A stretch of DNA of 64,000 nt, taken from contig NZ_SHKI01000006.1 of the NCBI RefSeq assembly GCF_004217175.1, positions 350,222 through 414,221 of the forward strand, in the 5' to 3' direction. The stretch comes from Leucobacter luti (lineage in GTDB: Bacteria; Actinomycetota; Actinomycetes; Actinomycetales; Microbacteriaceae). Each line of letters starts with the position of its first letter. Within the stretch, counting starts at the first letter, position 1. Under the pieces are notes generated by a model, which saw nothing but the letters and a program-made list of their open reading frames with translations, ran no database searches and was not told the origin of the DNA. Shown piece after piece: positions 9,066-19,300 of this stretch. Both the position numbers and the translations under genes were made by a program.

Positions 9066-10751
9066 ATGAAACAGGCGTACCGCGTCGAGCTTGGCGCGAA
9101 CGAGGGGGCGAGCGTGCGCGGGCCGGTGGGGCTCGGCGACGACGTCCTGCTCGAACGCGCGCGCGGCGGAGACCGAACCGCGTTCGGCGAGCTCTGGACC
9201 CGCTACCACCGCCTCGCGATCTCGGTCGCGAGCCCGCTCGCCTACTCGGAGACCGAGGACATTGTGTCTGACTCGTTCTCGGCGATCTGGACCCAGCTGC
9301 AATCGGGCCGGGGGCCGCGGGAGCACTTCCGGGCGTACCTCCTCGCGACCGTGCGGAACCTCGCAGCGCGTTCGCACAAGCGCGCCACCCGGGTGCTCAC
9401 CGGTGTGGAGATGGACGAGGAAGAGGTCGAAGACGAAACCGGTGCGATCGAGCACGAGGAAGACGTACGGCACGTGGCGCAGGCGTTCAAAGAGCTTCCC
9501 GATCGGTACCAGCAGGTGCTCTGGCTGGCAGAGGTTGAAGAACTCAATCGCGGGCAGATCGCGGAGCGGATGGAGCTCACCCCCAACACCGCCACGCAAC
9601 TGCTGCGCCGCGCGAAGGAGGGGCTGCGGGTGGCGTGGCTCACCGAGCGCACCGCCGACGCCGCGGATCACCCCCACGCGTGGGTGATTGAGGGGCTGCC
9701 GCGCTACGTGCGCGGCACGCTGCCGCGCACAAAGAAGCAGCGGATCCGCGATCACCTCGCCGCCTGCCCCGAGTGCAGCGGTCGCGCGAAGCAGCTGCAG
9801 CAAGACAACCTCATGTTCGCTGGCGCGCTCGCGCTCATCCCGCTCGTGGGGGCCGTGGTGGCGTTGCCCGGCGGTGCGACCGGTGCGTCGGCGCTCGCGG
9901 GCGGTGCGTTCACCGCTCTGCGGCAGCGCGTTGCCGATGCGCTGCTCGCGCTGCCCGCCAAGCCCGTGCTCGCCGTGCTGGTGATCGCCGCGGTGCTCGC
10001 GGGCGCGTACCTCATCCAGGACGGCCCGCGGGTGACCACGGCCTCTGAGCCGACCACTGCGGCCGAGAAGCCGGCGGCCACGGAGGCGGCACCGAAGCCC
10101 TCCCCAACGGCCGTGAAACCTGCCGCTGAGGATGACGCGGAGCGGGCCGACCGGGACACCGAAGATCCCGCCGCCGAGGTCCCACCTGTCGTGCCTGAGA
10201 CCCCGACACCGCAGACGCCCGAACCCACGCCGCTCCCCGAGACCGCGCCAACGGTCCCCGCGCTCTCGATGCAGCTCTGGTCCGCCGCCGACGGCGTATT
10301 CGCGCCGGTCGTGGGTGGCGAGGGGGCGCCGGGCGTTCCCGTCGCCGTCGAGGTGTCGGGTGCGACCCTCACGGCGGTGCCGGACGCCGCCGGTGCGTGG
10401 TCGGTCGACCTGGCGCAGCTCAGCCTGTACGCCGGAATGCACTCGGCTCGCGCTCGCCAGGCCGGCACCGGCGGTGAACAGGTCACCACCGCGGTGAACT
10501 TCGACCTTCGGCTCCCGGCGGCGACCGCGCAGTCGGAGGCGTCTGGCGCGAGTACCCAGCTCGATCTCACCGGGATCCCGGGCGCCACCGTCTGCGTGCT
10601 GAGCGGTGCGACCGGTTCGCCGGCGGTGACCCTCGGCCAGGGCGGCGCCGCGTCGCTCGGGCTCGCGGGCGTCGGGGCGGGGGCAGTGATCGAGTTTGCC
10701 TACTGCGGTGACGGGCGTGTCGGTGCCGTCGGCGCGGTCCGGGTGCCGTAG
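9066..10751 (+). CDS. ECF sigma factor fused to zinc-finger anti-sigma segment, TM helix and extracytoplasmic Ig-like tail
   Basis: The product has 561 residues. Residues about 28-100 are sigma region 2 and about 150-195 are region 4 (LPDRYQQVLWLAEVEELN, then a helix-turn-helix). An anti-sigma-type zinc-binding motif HxxxCxxC follows (H230, C234, C237). Next come hydrophobic stretches at about 249-283 and a clear transmembrane helix at about 301-317. After that lie a Thr/Pro/Glu-rich linker and a beta-rich domain (about 400-561) that should be outside the cell. Sigma and anti-sigma therefore appear to be one polypeptide, as in some actinobacterial ECF groups. The ATG at 9066 is preferred for the purine-rich GGGGGAGAGGG in front of it. 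A GTG/ATG at 9039/9042 preceded by GAGGA is a credible alternative. It probably controls the adjacent surface genes (inference). Confidence 0.8.
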   Translation: MKQAYRVELGANEGASVRGPVGLGDDVLLERARGGDRTAFGELWTRYHRLAISVASPLAYSETEDIVSDSFSAIWTQLQSGRGPREHFRAYLLATVRNLAARSHKRATRVLTGVEMDEEEVEDETGAIEHEEDVRHVAQAFKELPDRYQQVLWLAEVEELNRGQIAERMELTPNTATQLLRRAKEGLRVAWLTERTADAADHPHAWVIEGLPRYVRGTLPRTKKQRIRDHLAACPECSGRAKQLQQDNLMFAGALALIPLVGAVVALPGGATGASALAGGAFTALRQRVADALLALPAKPVLAVLVIAAVLAGAYLIQDGPRVTTASEPTTAAEKPAATEAAPKPSPTAVKPAAEDDAERADRDTEDPAAEVPPVVPETPTPQTPEPTPLPETAPTVPALSMQLWSAADGVFAPVVGGEGAPGVPVAVEVSGATLTAVPDAAGAWSVDLAQLSLYAGMHSARARQAGTGGEQVTTAVNFDLRLPAATAQSEASGASTQLDLTGIPGATVCVLSGATGSPAVTLGQGGAASLGLAGVGAGAVIEFAYCGDGRVGAVGAVRVP

Positions 10752-10899
10752 CCAGAGCGCCCGGCGAGGATGCGGATCGCGCGCAACTGAGATAAGCTGT
10801 TGAGGTTGCGCGTGCGCGAGTTCGCGCGACACGACCGCGTCCGGATCGGCCGGAACTGCGGGAGAGCGGGGACACCCGCTCGAAGGAAAGGAAACAATC
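10752..10899 (+). promoter_or_regulatory. rplK leader and probable promoter
   Basis: This 148-bp gap precedes the ribosomal operon. TAAGCT at 10793-10798 is a plausible -10 box, with no convincing -35. Just before the ATG, GAAAGGAAAG gives a strong ribosome site. The leader contains short inverted GC stretches but no structure I can name. No secE or nusG is present at this position. Confidence 0.4.
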
Positions 10900-11328
10900 A
10901 TGGCAAAAGCCAAGAAGGTTACCGGTCTGATCAAGCTTCAGATCGCTGCCGGCGCCGCCAACCCGGCACCCCCCGTGGGTCCCGCCCTGGGTCAGCACGG
11001 CGTCAACATCATGGAGTTCTGCAAGGCGTACAACGCCGCGACGGAGTCCCAGCGCGGCAACGTGGTCCCGGTTGAGATCACCGTGTACGAGGATCGCTCG
11101 TTCACGTTCGTGCTGAAGACCCCGCCGGCCGCCGAGCTCCTCAAGAAGGCTGCAGGCGTCCAGAAGGGCTCCGGCACCCCGCACACCGTGAAGGTCGCGA
11201 AGGTTACGGCCGAGCAGGTTCGTCAGATCGCCGAGCAGAAGCAGGCCGACCTGAACGCGAACGACATCGACGCTGCGTCGAAGATCATCGCGGGCACCGC
11301 TCGCTCCATGGGCATCACGGTCGAGTAA
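10900..11328 (+). CDS. rplK: 50S ribosomal protein L11
   Basis: The 142-residue product has the full-length L11 pattern. The N-terminal domain carries the [21 protein letters not shown] signature (proline-rich hinge), and the C-terminal 23S rRNA-binding domain contains [20 protein letters not shown]. It forms the GTPase-associated centre of the large subunit with 23S rRNA. It lies 13 bp ahead of rplA, the usual bacterial pairing. The ATG is preceded by AAAGGAAA at good spacing. Confidence 0.98.
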   Translation: MAKAKKVTGLIKLQIAAGAANPAPPVGPALGQHGVNIMEFCKAYNAATESQRGNVVPVEITVYEDRSFTFVLKTPPAAELLKKAAGVQKGSGTPHTVKVAKVTAEQVRQIAEQKQADLNANDIDAASKIIAGTARSMGITVE

Positions 11329-11341
11329 GGGGCTCACGAAC

Positions 11342-12031
11342 ATGGCACAGAAGTCAAAGGCGTACCGCGCCGCTGCTGAGAAGATTCAGGCAGACAAGTT
11401 CTACACTCCCGCCGAGGCTGTCGCCCTGGCCAAGGAGACCGGTTCCACCAAGACCGACTCGACCGTTGAGGTCGCCGTCAAGCTCGGTGTGGATCCCCGC
11501 AAGGCAGACCAGATGGTGCGCGGCACCGTCAGCCTGCCCCACGGCACGGGCAAGACCGCCCGCGTCATCGTGTTCGCGGTTGGCGCGGCGGCAGAGGCAG
11601 CGATCGCTGCTGGCGCCGACGAGGTCGGCGGCGACGAGCTGATCGAGAAGGTGGCCGCAGGCTACACCGACTTCGACTCGGCTGTTTCGACCCCCGAGCT
11701 CATGGGCAAGGTTGGCCGTCTCGGTAAGGTGCTGGGCCCCCGCGGTCTGATGCCGAACCCCAAGACCGGCACCGTCACCCCGGACCCGGCGAAGGCCGTG
11801 ACCGACATCAAGGGCGGCAAGATCGAGTTCCGCGTCGACAAGCACGCAAACGTGCACTTCATCGTCGGCAAGGCCTCGTTCACGGCTGAGCAGCTCTCGG
11901 ACAACATCACGTCGGTGCTCGACGAGATCTCGCGTCTGAAGCCGTCGTCCTCGAAGGGCAAGTACGTGCAGAAGGGCGCCGTTTCGACGACCTTCGGCCC
12001 GGGCATCCCGCTCGACGTTTCGGGTCTGTAA
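11342..12031 (+). CDS. rplA: 50S ribosomal protein L1
   Basis: The 229-residue product matches L1 along its whole length. It has the conserved [18 protein letters not shown] region, the domain II segment [18 protein letters not shown] and the C-terminal [19 protein letters not shown]1 binds the 23S rRNA stalk and commonly represses its own operon. The gene follows rplK by 13 bp and ends just before a strong terminator, so this looks like a two-gene transcription unit. Confidence 0.98.
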   Translation: MAQKSKAYRAAAEKIQADKFYTPAEAVALAKETGSTKTDSTVEVAVKLGVDPRKADQMVRGTVSLPHGTGKTARVIVFAVGAAAEAAIAAGADEVGGDELIEKVAAGYTDFDSAVSTPELMGKVGRLGKVLGPRGLMPNPKTGTVTPDPAKAVTDIKGGKIEFRVDKHANVHFIVGKASFTAEQLSDNITSVLDEISRLKPSSSKGKYVQKGAVSTTFGPGIPLDVSGL

Positions 12032-12069
12032 CCACCCGGCACCCCAGGTGCGCCGCTCAGCGGCGACCA

Positions 12070-12112
12070 GCAGCGATCCCCTCTTTCTGATGGAAGAGGG
12101 GATCGCTGCGTT
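12070..12112 (+). terminator. Rho-independent terminator after rplK-rplA
   Basis: A perfect 16-bp stem (12070-12085 with 12094-12109, arm core GATCCCCTCTT) and an 8-base loop are followed by a short T run. It insulates the ribosomal genes from the kinase cluster. Confidence 0.9.
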
Positions 12113-12141
12113 TGGGCGGCCACGCCGTGATCTCGTATCAT
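12112..12141 (+). promoter_or_regulatory. Probable promoter of the kinase cluster
   Basis: TTGGGC (12112-12117) and TATCAT (12136-12141) are separated by 18 bp and lie immediately after the terminator. The kinase start is 58 bp downstream of the -10 box. Confidence 0.5.
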
Positions 12142-12198
12142 AATGACCATGAGGCTGACCCCCGTCCGCCCTCTCGTGACCGCCGGAGGAGCATAGCC

Positions 12199-13317
12199 GT
12201 GGCTGAGCAGCGCGTCGCTGAGTACCCGGGTATTCCGGGCTTCAGCTACGTCCGGCCACTCGGTTCCGGCGGCTTCGCCCAGGTCTACCTGTACGAGCAG
12301 GACCTGCCCCGCCGGGCGGTCGCGGTGAAGGTGCTCGACGCGTCGCCGCAGCAGCGCGACGTCTTTGAGCGCGAGGCCGACGCGATGGCGGGGCTCAGCG
12401 CCCACCCCTCGATCGTGTCGATCTACCAGGCGGGAATCTCCCTCTCAGGGCGCCCGTACCTGGTGATGGAATACTGCCCGTCCTCGATGGGCGCGCTCAC
12501 GAAGGGGAAGCCCGCCCCGCTCGCGGACGTGCTCGACGCCGGGGTGCGGCTCGCCGGCGCGCTCGAGACCGCGCACCGGGCCGGCATGCTGCACCGGGAC
12601 ATTAAGCCGTCAAACGTGCTGGTCACCACGGTGGGGCGTCCGGCGCTCGCCGACTTTGGGATCGCCCGCCCGCTCGCGGATGCCGGCGCCCCCGCCGAGG
12701 AAGTGGCCATGTCGGTGCCCTGGTCGGCACCCGAGGTGGTGCGGCTCGAGAGCGCGGGAAGCGTCGCGAGCGAGATCTGGTCGCTCGCCGCGACCCTCTA
12801 CACATTCGCGGCGGGGCGCTCGCCGTTCGAGGACGGCGCTCGCGAGCGGAACACTCGCGCAAAACTGATCGAGCGGATCGTGCGCACCGACGTCCGGCCG
12901 ATTCCCGGCGCCGCGGGCTACGGCCCGTTCGACGCCGTGCTGGCGCGCGCGATGCGGCGGTCCCCGGCCGAGCGCTACGCCTCAATGGCCGAGTTCGGGG
13001 CCGCACTGCAGCACGTGCAGCGCGGCTTTGGGTTCGACGTGACACCCCTCGACGTTGCCGCCCCGGTGTGGGAGCCCAGCAGCGAGCCACCGCCCGGGGT
13101 CCGCGGCCCCGTGGTGTCAACGCTGCCGGGCCGGCAGACGCGCGCCGAGGCGCGCGCGGCGCGGGGCGTGGAGCCCCCCGAGACTGACCGCGACGGCCTG
13201 CTGCGCGATCGCCCAGCGTCTCCGGCGCGCGCCGCCCTGCTCGGCGCGGGCGTCGCGCTCGCGGCGGTCGCGGTCGTCGGCGCGCTGCTCTGGGGACTGA
13301 TCGGCGGTGGTGGGTGA
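12199..13317 (+). CDS. Membrane-anchored serine/threonine protein kinase (PknB-like)
   Basis: The product has 372 residues. The kinase domain spans about 14-275: glycine loop LGSGGFAQV (21-29), ATP-binding Lys in VAVKVLD (K44), catalytic loop HRDIKPSN (H132-N139), DFGIA and an activation loop ending [11 protein letters not shown] linker follows, then a single transmembrane helix at about 345-370 with only a few residues after it. There are no PASTA or other sensor domains, so the sensor may be the giant Ig-like partner whose start overlaps the stop by 4 bp (GTGA). The GTG start at 12199 is chosen because GGAGGA lies just upstream. The frame extends upstream to the terminator, but those residues are not kinase-like. 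Confidence 0.93.
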   Translation: MAEQRVAEYPGIPGFSYVRPLGSGGFAQVYLYEQDLPRRAVAVKVLDASPQQRDVFEREADAMAGLSAHPSIVSIYQAGISLSGRPYLVMEYCPSSMGALTKGKPAPLADVLDAGVRLAGALETAHRAGMLHRDIKPSNVLVTTVGRPALADFGIARPLADAGAPAEEVAMSVPWSAPEVVRLESAGSVASEIWSLAATLYTFAAGRSPFEDGARERNTRAKLIERIVRTDVRPIPGAAGYGPFDAVLARAMRRSPAERYASMAEFGAALQHVQRGFGFDVTPLDVAAPVWEPSSEPPPGVRGPVVSTLPGRQTRAEARAARGVEPPETDRDGLLRDRPASPARAALLGAGVALAAVAVVGALLWGLIGGGG

Positions 13318-16300
13318 CCGCCGCGCGGCGGGGGAAACAGACGGGCGCGGGGGGCGTCGGGCCGGCCGGTGGCCGGCGCGCTGGCGCGTGGATTGCGGCG
13401 GGTGTCGCGGCGGCGCTTGTCGCCACCATCGCGGTCGTTGCGAGTGGCTACGACGCGCGGGATACGCCCCGCGTCGAGCCCGGGGTGTGGGTGGCGCGCG
13501 ACGCTGGTCAGTACGGCCGCGTCAACACCGACACCGGTGAACTCGACACGGTGCGCAAGGTGGCAGACCCGAGCGGGGTGATCCAATCGGGCGATCAGAC
13601 GCTGCTGCTCACGAACGGCAATGGCCGGGCGTGGCCCGTCGCCGCCGCGAGCCCGGTCGATCTTGGCACCTCGGCCACGACGGTCGCGACCGCGGCCGAC
13701 ACCGACACCGGCGAGCAGCCGGTCGCCCCCGGCGAGTCCGACGCCGCCGCCGCGGACGCGGTCACCCCCGAGCAAGGGGTCGGGATGCCCGAGGGCACGC
13801 GCGATGTGGTGGTCTCGGGCTCCTACGTTGCCGTGCGCACGGAAGCCGGAGACGTGCACGTCGGCGTGCTCCGCGACGACGCTGCCGCGGACAGCGACCC
13901 GGGGATGCTCGGCGACCGGATCACCGGGTTGCGCCCGGTGTACGGCCCGGCCGCGGCGGAGGCAGCGGGTGACGCCGACGCCGGGGAACCCGAGGACACC
14001 GAGCCCGCGCCGGCGGACGCGGTGCCCGCCTCGGCGATTACACTGTCGGAGCGGGGCCTCCTGGCGGTGTACGCCGCGGGTACACACACCGTGACGCGGA
14101 TCGATCTCGCGCGCGGCCTCGACGGCCCGGGGGCGCCTGCCGCGCTCGGGGAGGTCGACGAGCTGGCGGGTGGGGCCGCGGAGTCGCCGCAGCTCACCCT
14201 GGTGGGGACCGCGTGGGCGCTGCTCGACGCCGCAGACGGAAGACTGTTCCGGGCAGGATCGGGGCCGGTGACGCTTGAGCTGGGCGTGGGCGCGCTGCTG
14301 CAGTCGGCGAGCGCCGGCACCGACGCGAGCGGCGCGGACGTGCTGATCGCCGACCAGGACGGCCTGCTGGTGGTGTCCGCGGCGGGGGACCCGGTGCGGA
14401 TTGCGGCCGAGGGGACGCCGGCGCGGCCGACGGAGGTCGCGGGATCGCGGGTGGCGGCCTGGCTCGGCTCCGACGGCGGTGCGCTGTGGCGCGGCTCGGG
14501 TGATCCGATCCCGCTCCAGTTCGACGACAGCGTGCGCGACGCCTCGGAGCTGGCGCCCGTGATCCGCACGAACGGCGACCGCGCCGTGCTCAGCGAGCAG
14601 CGGACCGGCATGCTGTGGACGATTCCGGACGGTACGCTGATCCCGCTCTCGCAGTGGAATCTCGCGGATCCGCCGCAGGAGGTGCGGGGCGCTGTCGTGG
14701 TTGAGGACGTGCCTGAGCAGGTGCCGCCGACGGCGGTCGACGACGCGTTCGGCGCGCGCCCGGGGGAGCCGGCCGCCCTGCCGGTGCTGCTCAATGACTT
14801 CGACGCAAACTCCCGCGATGTGCTCACGATCGTTCCTGAATCGCTCAGTGAGTCGCCGCTTCCCCGGGACTTCGGCACGCTTGAGCTGCTCCCTGACCGG
14901 CAAACTCTGGTGGTGCAGCCGGAATCCGGCGCGCAGGGGAGCGCCACGTTCACCTACCGCATCTCGGATGGCGCGCTCGAATCTGAGACCGCCACGGTCA
15001 CCGTGCGGATCGCCGCCGACGACGAGAACTCCGCCCCGGAGTGGTGCCCCGTGACCGGGTGTCAGCGCGCCTGGGGCGTTCCAGATATCGTGCCCGGCGG
15101 GACGCTCGTGACCCCGCTTCTCGAGGGCTGGGTGGACCCCGAGGGTGACGTCATGACGCTCGCCAGCGTGGTTCCCGTGCGCGGCGCCGACCCGGTGCGC
15201 GCGCTCGTGACCGCGGAGGGCGACCTGGCGGTGCGCCACACGGACCCCACGGCCGGCCCCGCGGACATCGCGCTCCGCGTCACCGTGCGCGACAGCCGGG
15301 GCGCGGAGCAAGACCGGAAACTCACGCTCGCGGTGCGACCGGACGCGCTCCCGATCGTCACCGGCACGGCGGCCTCCGCAGCGGTGGGCACCCCCACCAC
15401 CCTGACACCGCTCGACCGGGTCTCCGGCGGCTCCGGGTCGTTCGTGCTCGTGGATGTCGCCCCGCAAACGGGCGCTGCAACCGCTACGACGCACCCGATC
15501 TCGGGGGCCGTCGAGGTGCTCGCCCCCGAGGCCGGAGTATCCACGTTCGTGATGACCGTGCGCGACGCGGTCACCGGGGCCGAGTCGACCGGGGCGCTCC
15601 GCGTCACCGCCACCGCGGCCGGTGCTGGGCTCGCGCTGCCGCCGTTGCGCGCCTACGTGCGACCGCTCGCCGACACCACCGTTGAGGTGCTCGCCGCCAT
15701 CCCGGGGGCTGCCTCGCGCGCGCTCGCGGTGACCGCGGCGACCGTGACCGACGGCGACCTGCGCGCGGACGTTGTGGAGCACTCGCGCGTGCGGGTCGCG
15801 GGTGCGACCGCAGACGGCGGTCCCGGCAGGATCGGATCGGCCGACATTACGGTCTCGGAGGGCACGGCGACCGCGCGCGGCAGGATCACGGTGTTTCAAG
15901 CGCCCGAGTCGAGCGGGTCCGGCGTGATCGCCGTCGCCGACACGGCGACGGTGCGCGCCGGCTCCGCCGTCGATATCCGGGTGCTCGACAACGACGTCTC
16001 CGCGCCCGGCGAGCGCCTACTGCTCCACCCCGAGGTCACGGGCTCCGGCACCGATGGTGAGCTCGCGTTCGCCGCGGGTGGCACCCTGCGCTACCTGGCG
16101 CCGGCCACGCCGGGCACGTACCGCGTCGGATACACGGCGTACGCGGCGAGCGCCCCCGAGCTCAGTGACACCGGCGAGGTCATTGTGACCGTGGTGCCGA
16201 GCGGCAACAACCGGGAGCCGCAGCCCGCCACGCTCACCGCGCGCGTCACGCCTGGGGGCTCCGTCACCGTCCCCGTGCCGCGCTCCGGCGTCGACCCGGA

Positions 16301-19300
16301 CGGGGACCGCGTGCGCGTGCGCGGGGTCGGTGCTGCGGAGAACGCGCTCATCTCCGCGAGCGTCGCGCCGACCGGAACCGGGATCGACGTCTCAGCGGCC
16401 GTCGGCGCCGAGCCCGGCACGGCGACGCTGCGCTACACCGTGACCGACGACCACGGCGGTACCGGCACGGGCACGCTGTACGTGATGGTGACGGGGGACG
16501 GCTCGGCGCCGCCGGTCACCGGCACGGATCAGGTGCGCCTCACCCCCGGTTCCGAGAGCGTGGTGCTACCGCTCGACAACGATATTGACCCGGCCGGTGG
16601 TGAGCTCAGCCTCGTCGAGGTGGTTCCAAATGTGCCGGGGGACGCCGACAGTGCGGAGTACCGCCGCCTCGCCGCTGGCCTCGACACCGAGGAGCTGCGG
16701 CAGGGGCGGATCCGGATCACCGCGGGGGAGGATCTGGGCACGGTGTCCTACCGCTACACGGTGCGATCGACTGCCACGTCGAGCACCGCGAGCGGGCTGA
16801 TCGTGGTGCAGACGTCCGAGCGCGTTGGCGCGCAGGCACCAGCGGTGAGTGACACCGTGATGAGTGTGCGGGACCGCGCAGACCTTGAGGGCCGCGGCAT
16901 TGACGTGCTGGCGGGCAAGGTGCGGTGGCCTGCCGGCGACCCGGCGACGCTGCGCCTCTCGCTCTGGGACGAGCAGGGCGGCGACTACACCGTCGCGGGG
17001 AACAAGATTTCGGGCAGCTACGACCCGGCCGGCGACCTCGTGGTGTTTCGCGTCGACGGTGTCGATGCGAACGGCACCGAGGTGACGAGCTACGGTCTGC
17101 TGACGGTCCCCCCGCTCGCCGACCTCCAGCTCACGCTCCGGCCCGGGCTCGACCCCATCGATGTGCCCGAGAACCGCTCGGTGACCACCGCGCTCTCCGG
17201 CCTGCTCGACGTGGGCGCGGACGACCGGGTGGAGCTGCGCAGCGGCGAGTTCCCGACCAGCCGAACCGGGGCGCGCTGTGAGGCGAGCGGCGGCGACGCC
17301 GTCCGCTACGACGCGGGGAGCGGCGGACCCTGGGCCGACGTCTGCCGGATCGACGTGCGCTTGGAAGGGCAGCGCAGCTGGACCACGCTGCCCGTGCCGG
17401 TGCGGATCATTCCGGACACCCCCACCGCCGAGCTGCGGCCCCTCACCCGGACGATTGCCCCGGGCGCGACCGAGACGGTGCAGCTTGCGGACATGATCGA
17501 GTGGCAGGGCGGCCGAGTCGGGGATCCGAGCACGCTGCGCTTCAGCACGAGCGGGGCCGGGGGTCAATTCTCGGTGACCGCGGACGGGAGCACGCTGCGC
17601 GCCGCGGCCCGGGCCGACGCGACTACCGGTGCGCAGGAGGTCGCGACCATCTCCGTGACCGGTGCGGGCGAGTCGAGCGCGCCGCTCACGCTCCGGGTGG
17701 GCGAGAGCCCGCGGGATCTACCGCGGGGCGGGACCGTCTCGCTCCGCTGCACGGTCGGCGCCGACTGCGGGGCCGACGTCGTTGGCGTTGCCGGGGAGCA
17801 CGACCCGTTCGCCGGGAAGAGCGGTGGCGGTCTGAAGCTCGCCGCGGTCGACGGCGGCAGCTGCGCGGTCGCGAGTTTCGCCACCTCGGGCGAGCGCCGC
17901 GTCGCGGTCTCCTGGCCCGACGCCGGCGGGACCGGCGGCGCGTGCTCGGTCGGGTTTACGGTGCGCGACGCACAGGGCCGCACGGGCACCGGCACGATCG
18001 AGTTTGACGCTCAGGGGCTGCCGCCAGCGCCCGCGAGCATCGCGCAGACCGGGTTCACCGACACGACCGCGACGTTCACCGTGGCGCTCGGCGGCCGCGC
18101 GGCCACCCCGGCGGTCACCGGGGTGCAGCTCAGCGGCGCGGGTTCGGCCTCGTGCGTCCCGGCCGGCCCAGACGGCTACACCTGCGTGGCTTCGGGGTTG
18201 CGCAGCGGCGAGCGCCACGACGTGACCGCCCGCGCGGTGAACGCGGTGGGCGAGTCGGCACCCTCGCCCGCCACGAGCGGGTGGGCGTACCGGGCCCCGG
18301 CCACGCCCAAGCTGACGGTCGCAGCCCTTGAGAACGCGGGCAACACCGACCAGCAGCGCGGCGGCCTGCGCGTCACGGCGGCCGGCTCCAGCGATACCCG
18401 CGAGTTCCAGGTGAGCATCGGCGGGAACGCCGTGGGAACGATCGCCGGGCCGAGCGGCAGCGGCGACTTCGGGGAGCTGCCGGTCGGCGCGCAGACCGTG
18501 GTGGTCACGCCCGTCACCGCGCTCGAACTGCCGCCCGTCAGCGGCGGGTCCGCGACGGGCGCGGCCGCCTCGGCTGAGGGGCGCGTGATCGGCGCACCGA
18601 TCCTCACCGGGGCGACGCTCTCGAGCGAGACCGGCTCGCAGAGCGCGACCGTCACAACGAGCGGCGCCGGCGCGCACGCCGGCGAGAAGGTGAGCTACGC
18701 GTACGCGATCGCGGCGGGCACCGCGGCACCCGACTGCCTCGCCGGGGGATCCTCCTCGCCCACCTTCACGAAGCTCGCCCAGGGCAGCCTGTACGCGGCG
18801 TCCGCCTGCGCGCGCAGCAGCTACGGGGTGAGCAGCGCCGGGACCGAGCCCGTGCGGATCGGTGGGGCGATCCCCGCACCCGTCGTGAGCTACGAGATCA
18901 GCACGGCCCCGAAGGCGAGCGGCGCCGGCGTGCGATACGCGCAGGCGGGGAAGGCGAGCGTGGGCCCGCTGCTGCCCGGCGCGCGGCTGCGATACAGCAC
19001 GGGGGCCGAACTCGTGCTCGATCCGGGCGACGCCTCCGGCCCGATCACGGTGCAGCAGTGCATTGACGACCAGTGCTCAGACGCAGCGACCGTCTCGTGG
19101 GCCGGCGCCCCGCGCCCCGTCACGGTGGACCCGACCGGTACCTGCGTGCCCGCGGCCAGCGCGACCGACCCCGGGGCGCTCGCCGCCGCCGTGTCGATCT
19201 CCGCCGCAGCACAGGGCTCAGCCCAGCTCGCGCTCGGGGCCGTGACCGGCACCACGGCGCAGCTGACCATCACCTGGGCCGGCGACTTCGCCGCGCTCGC

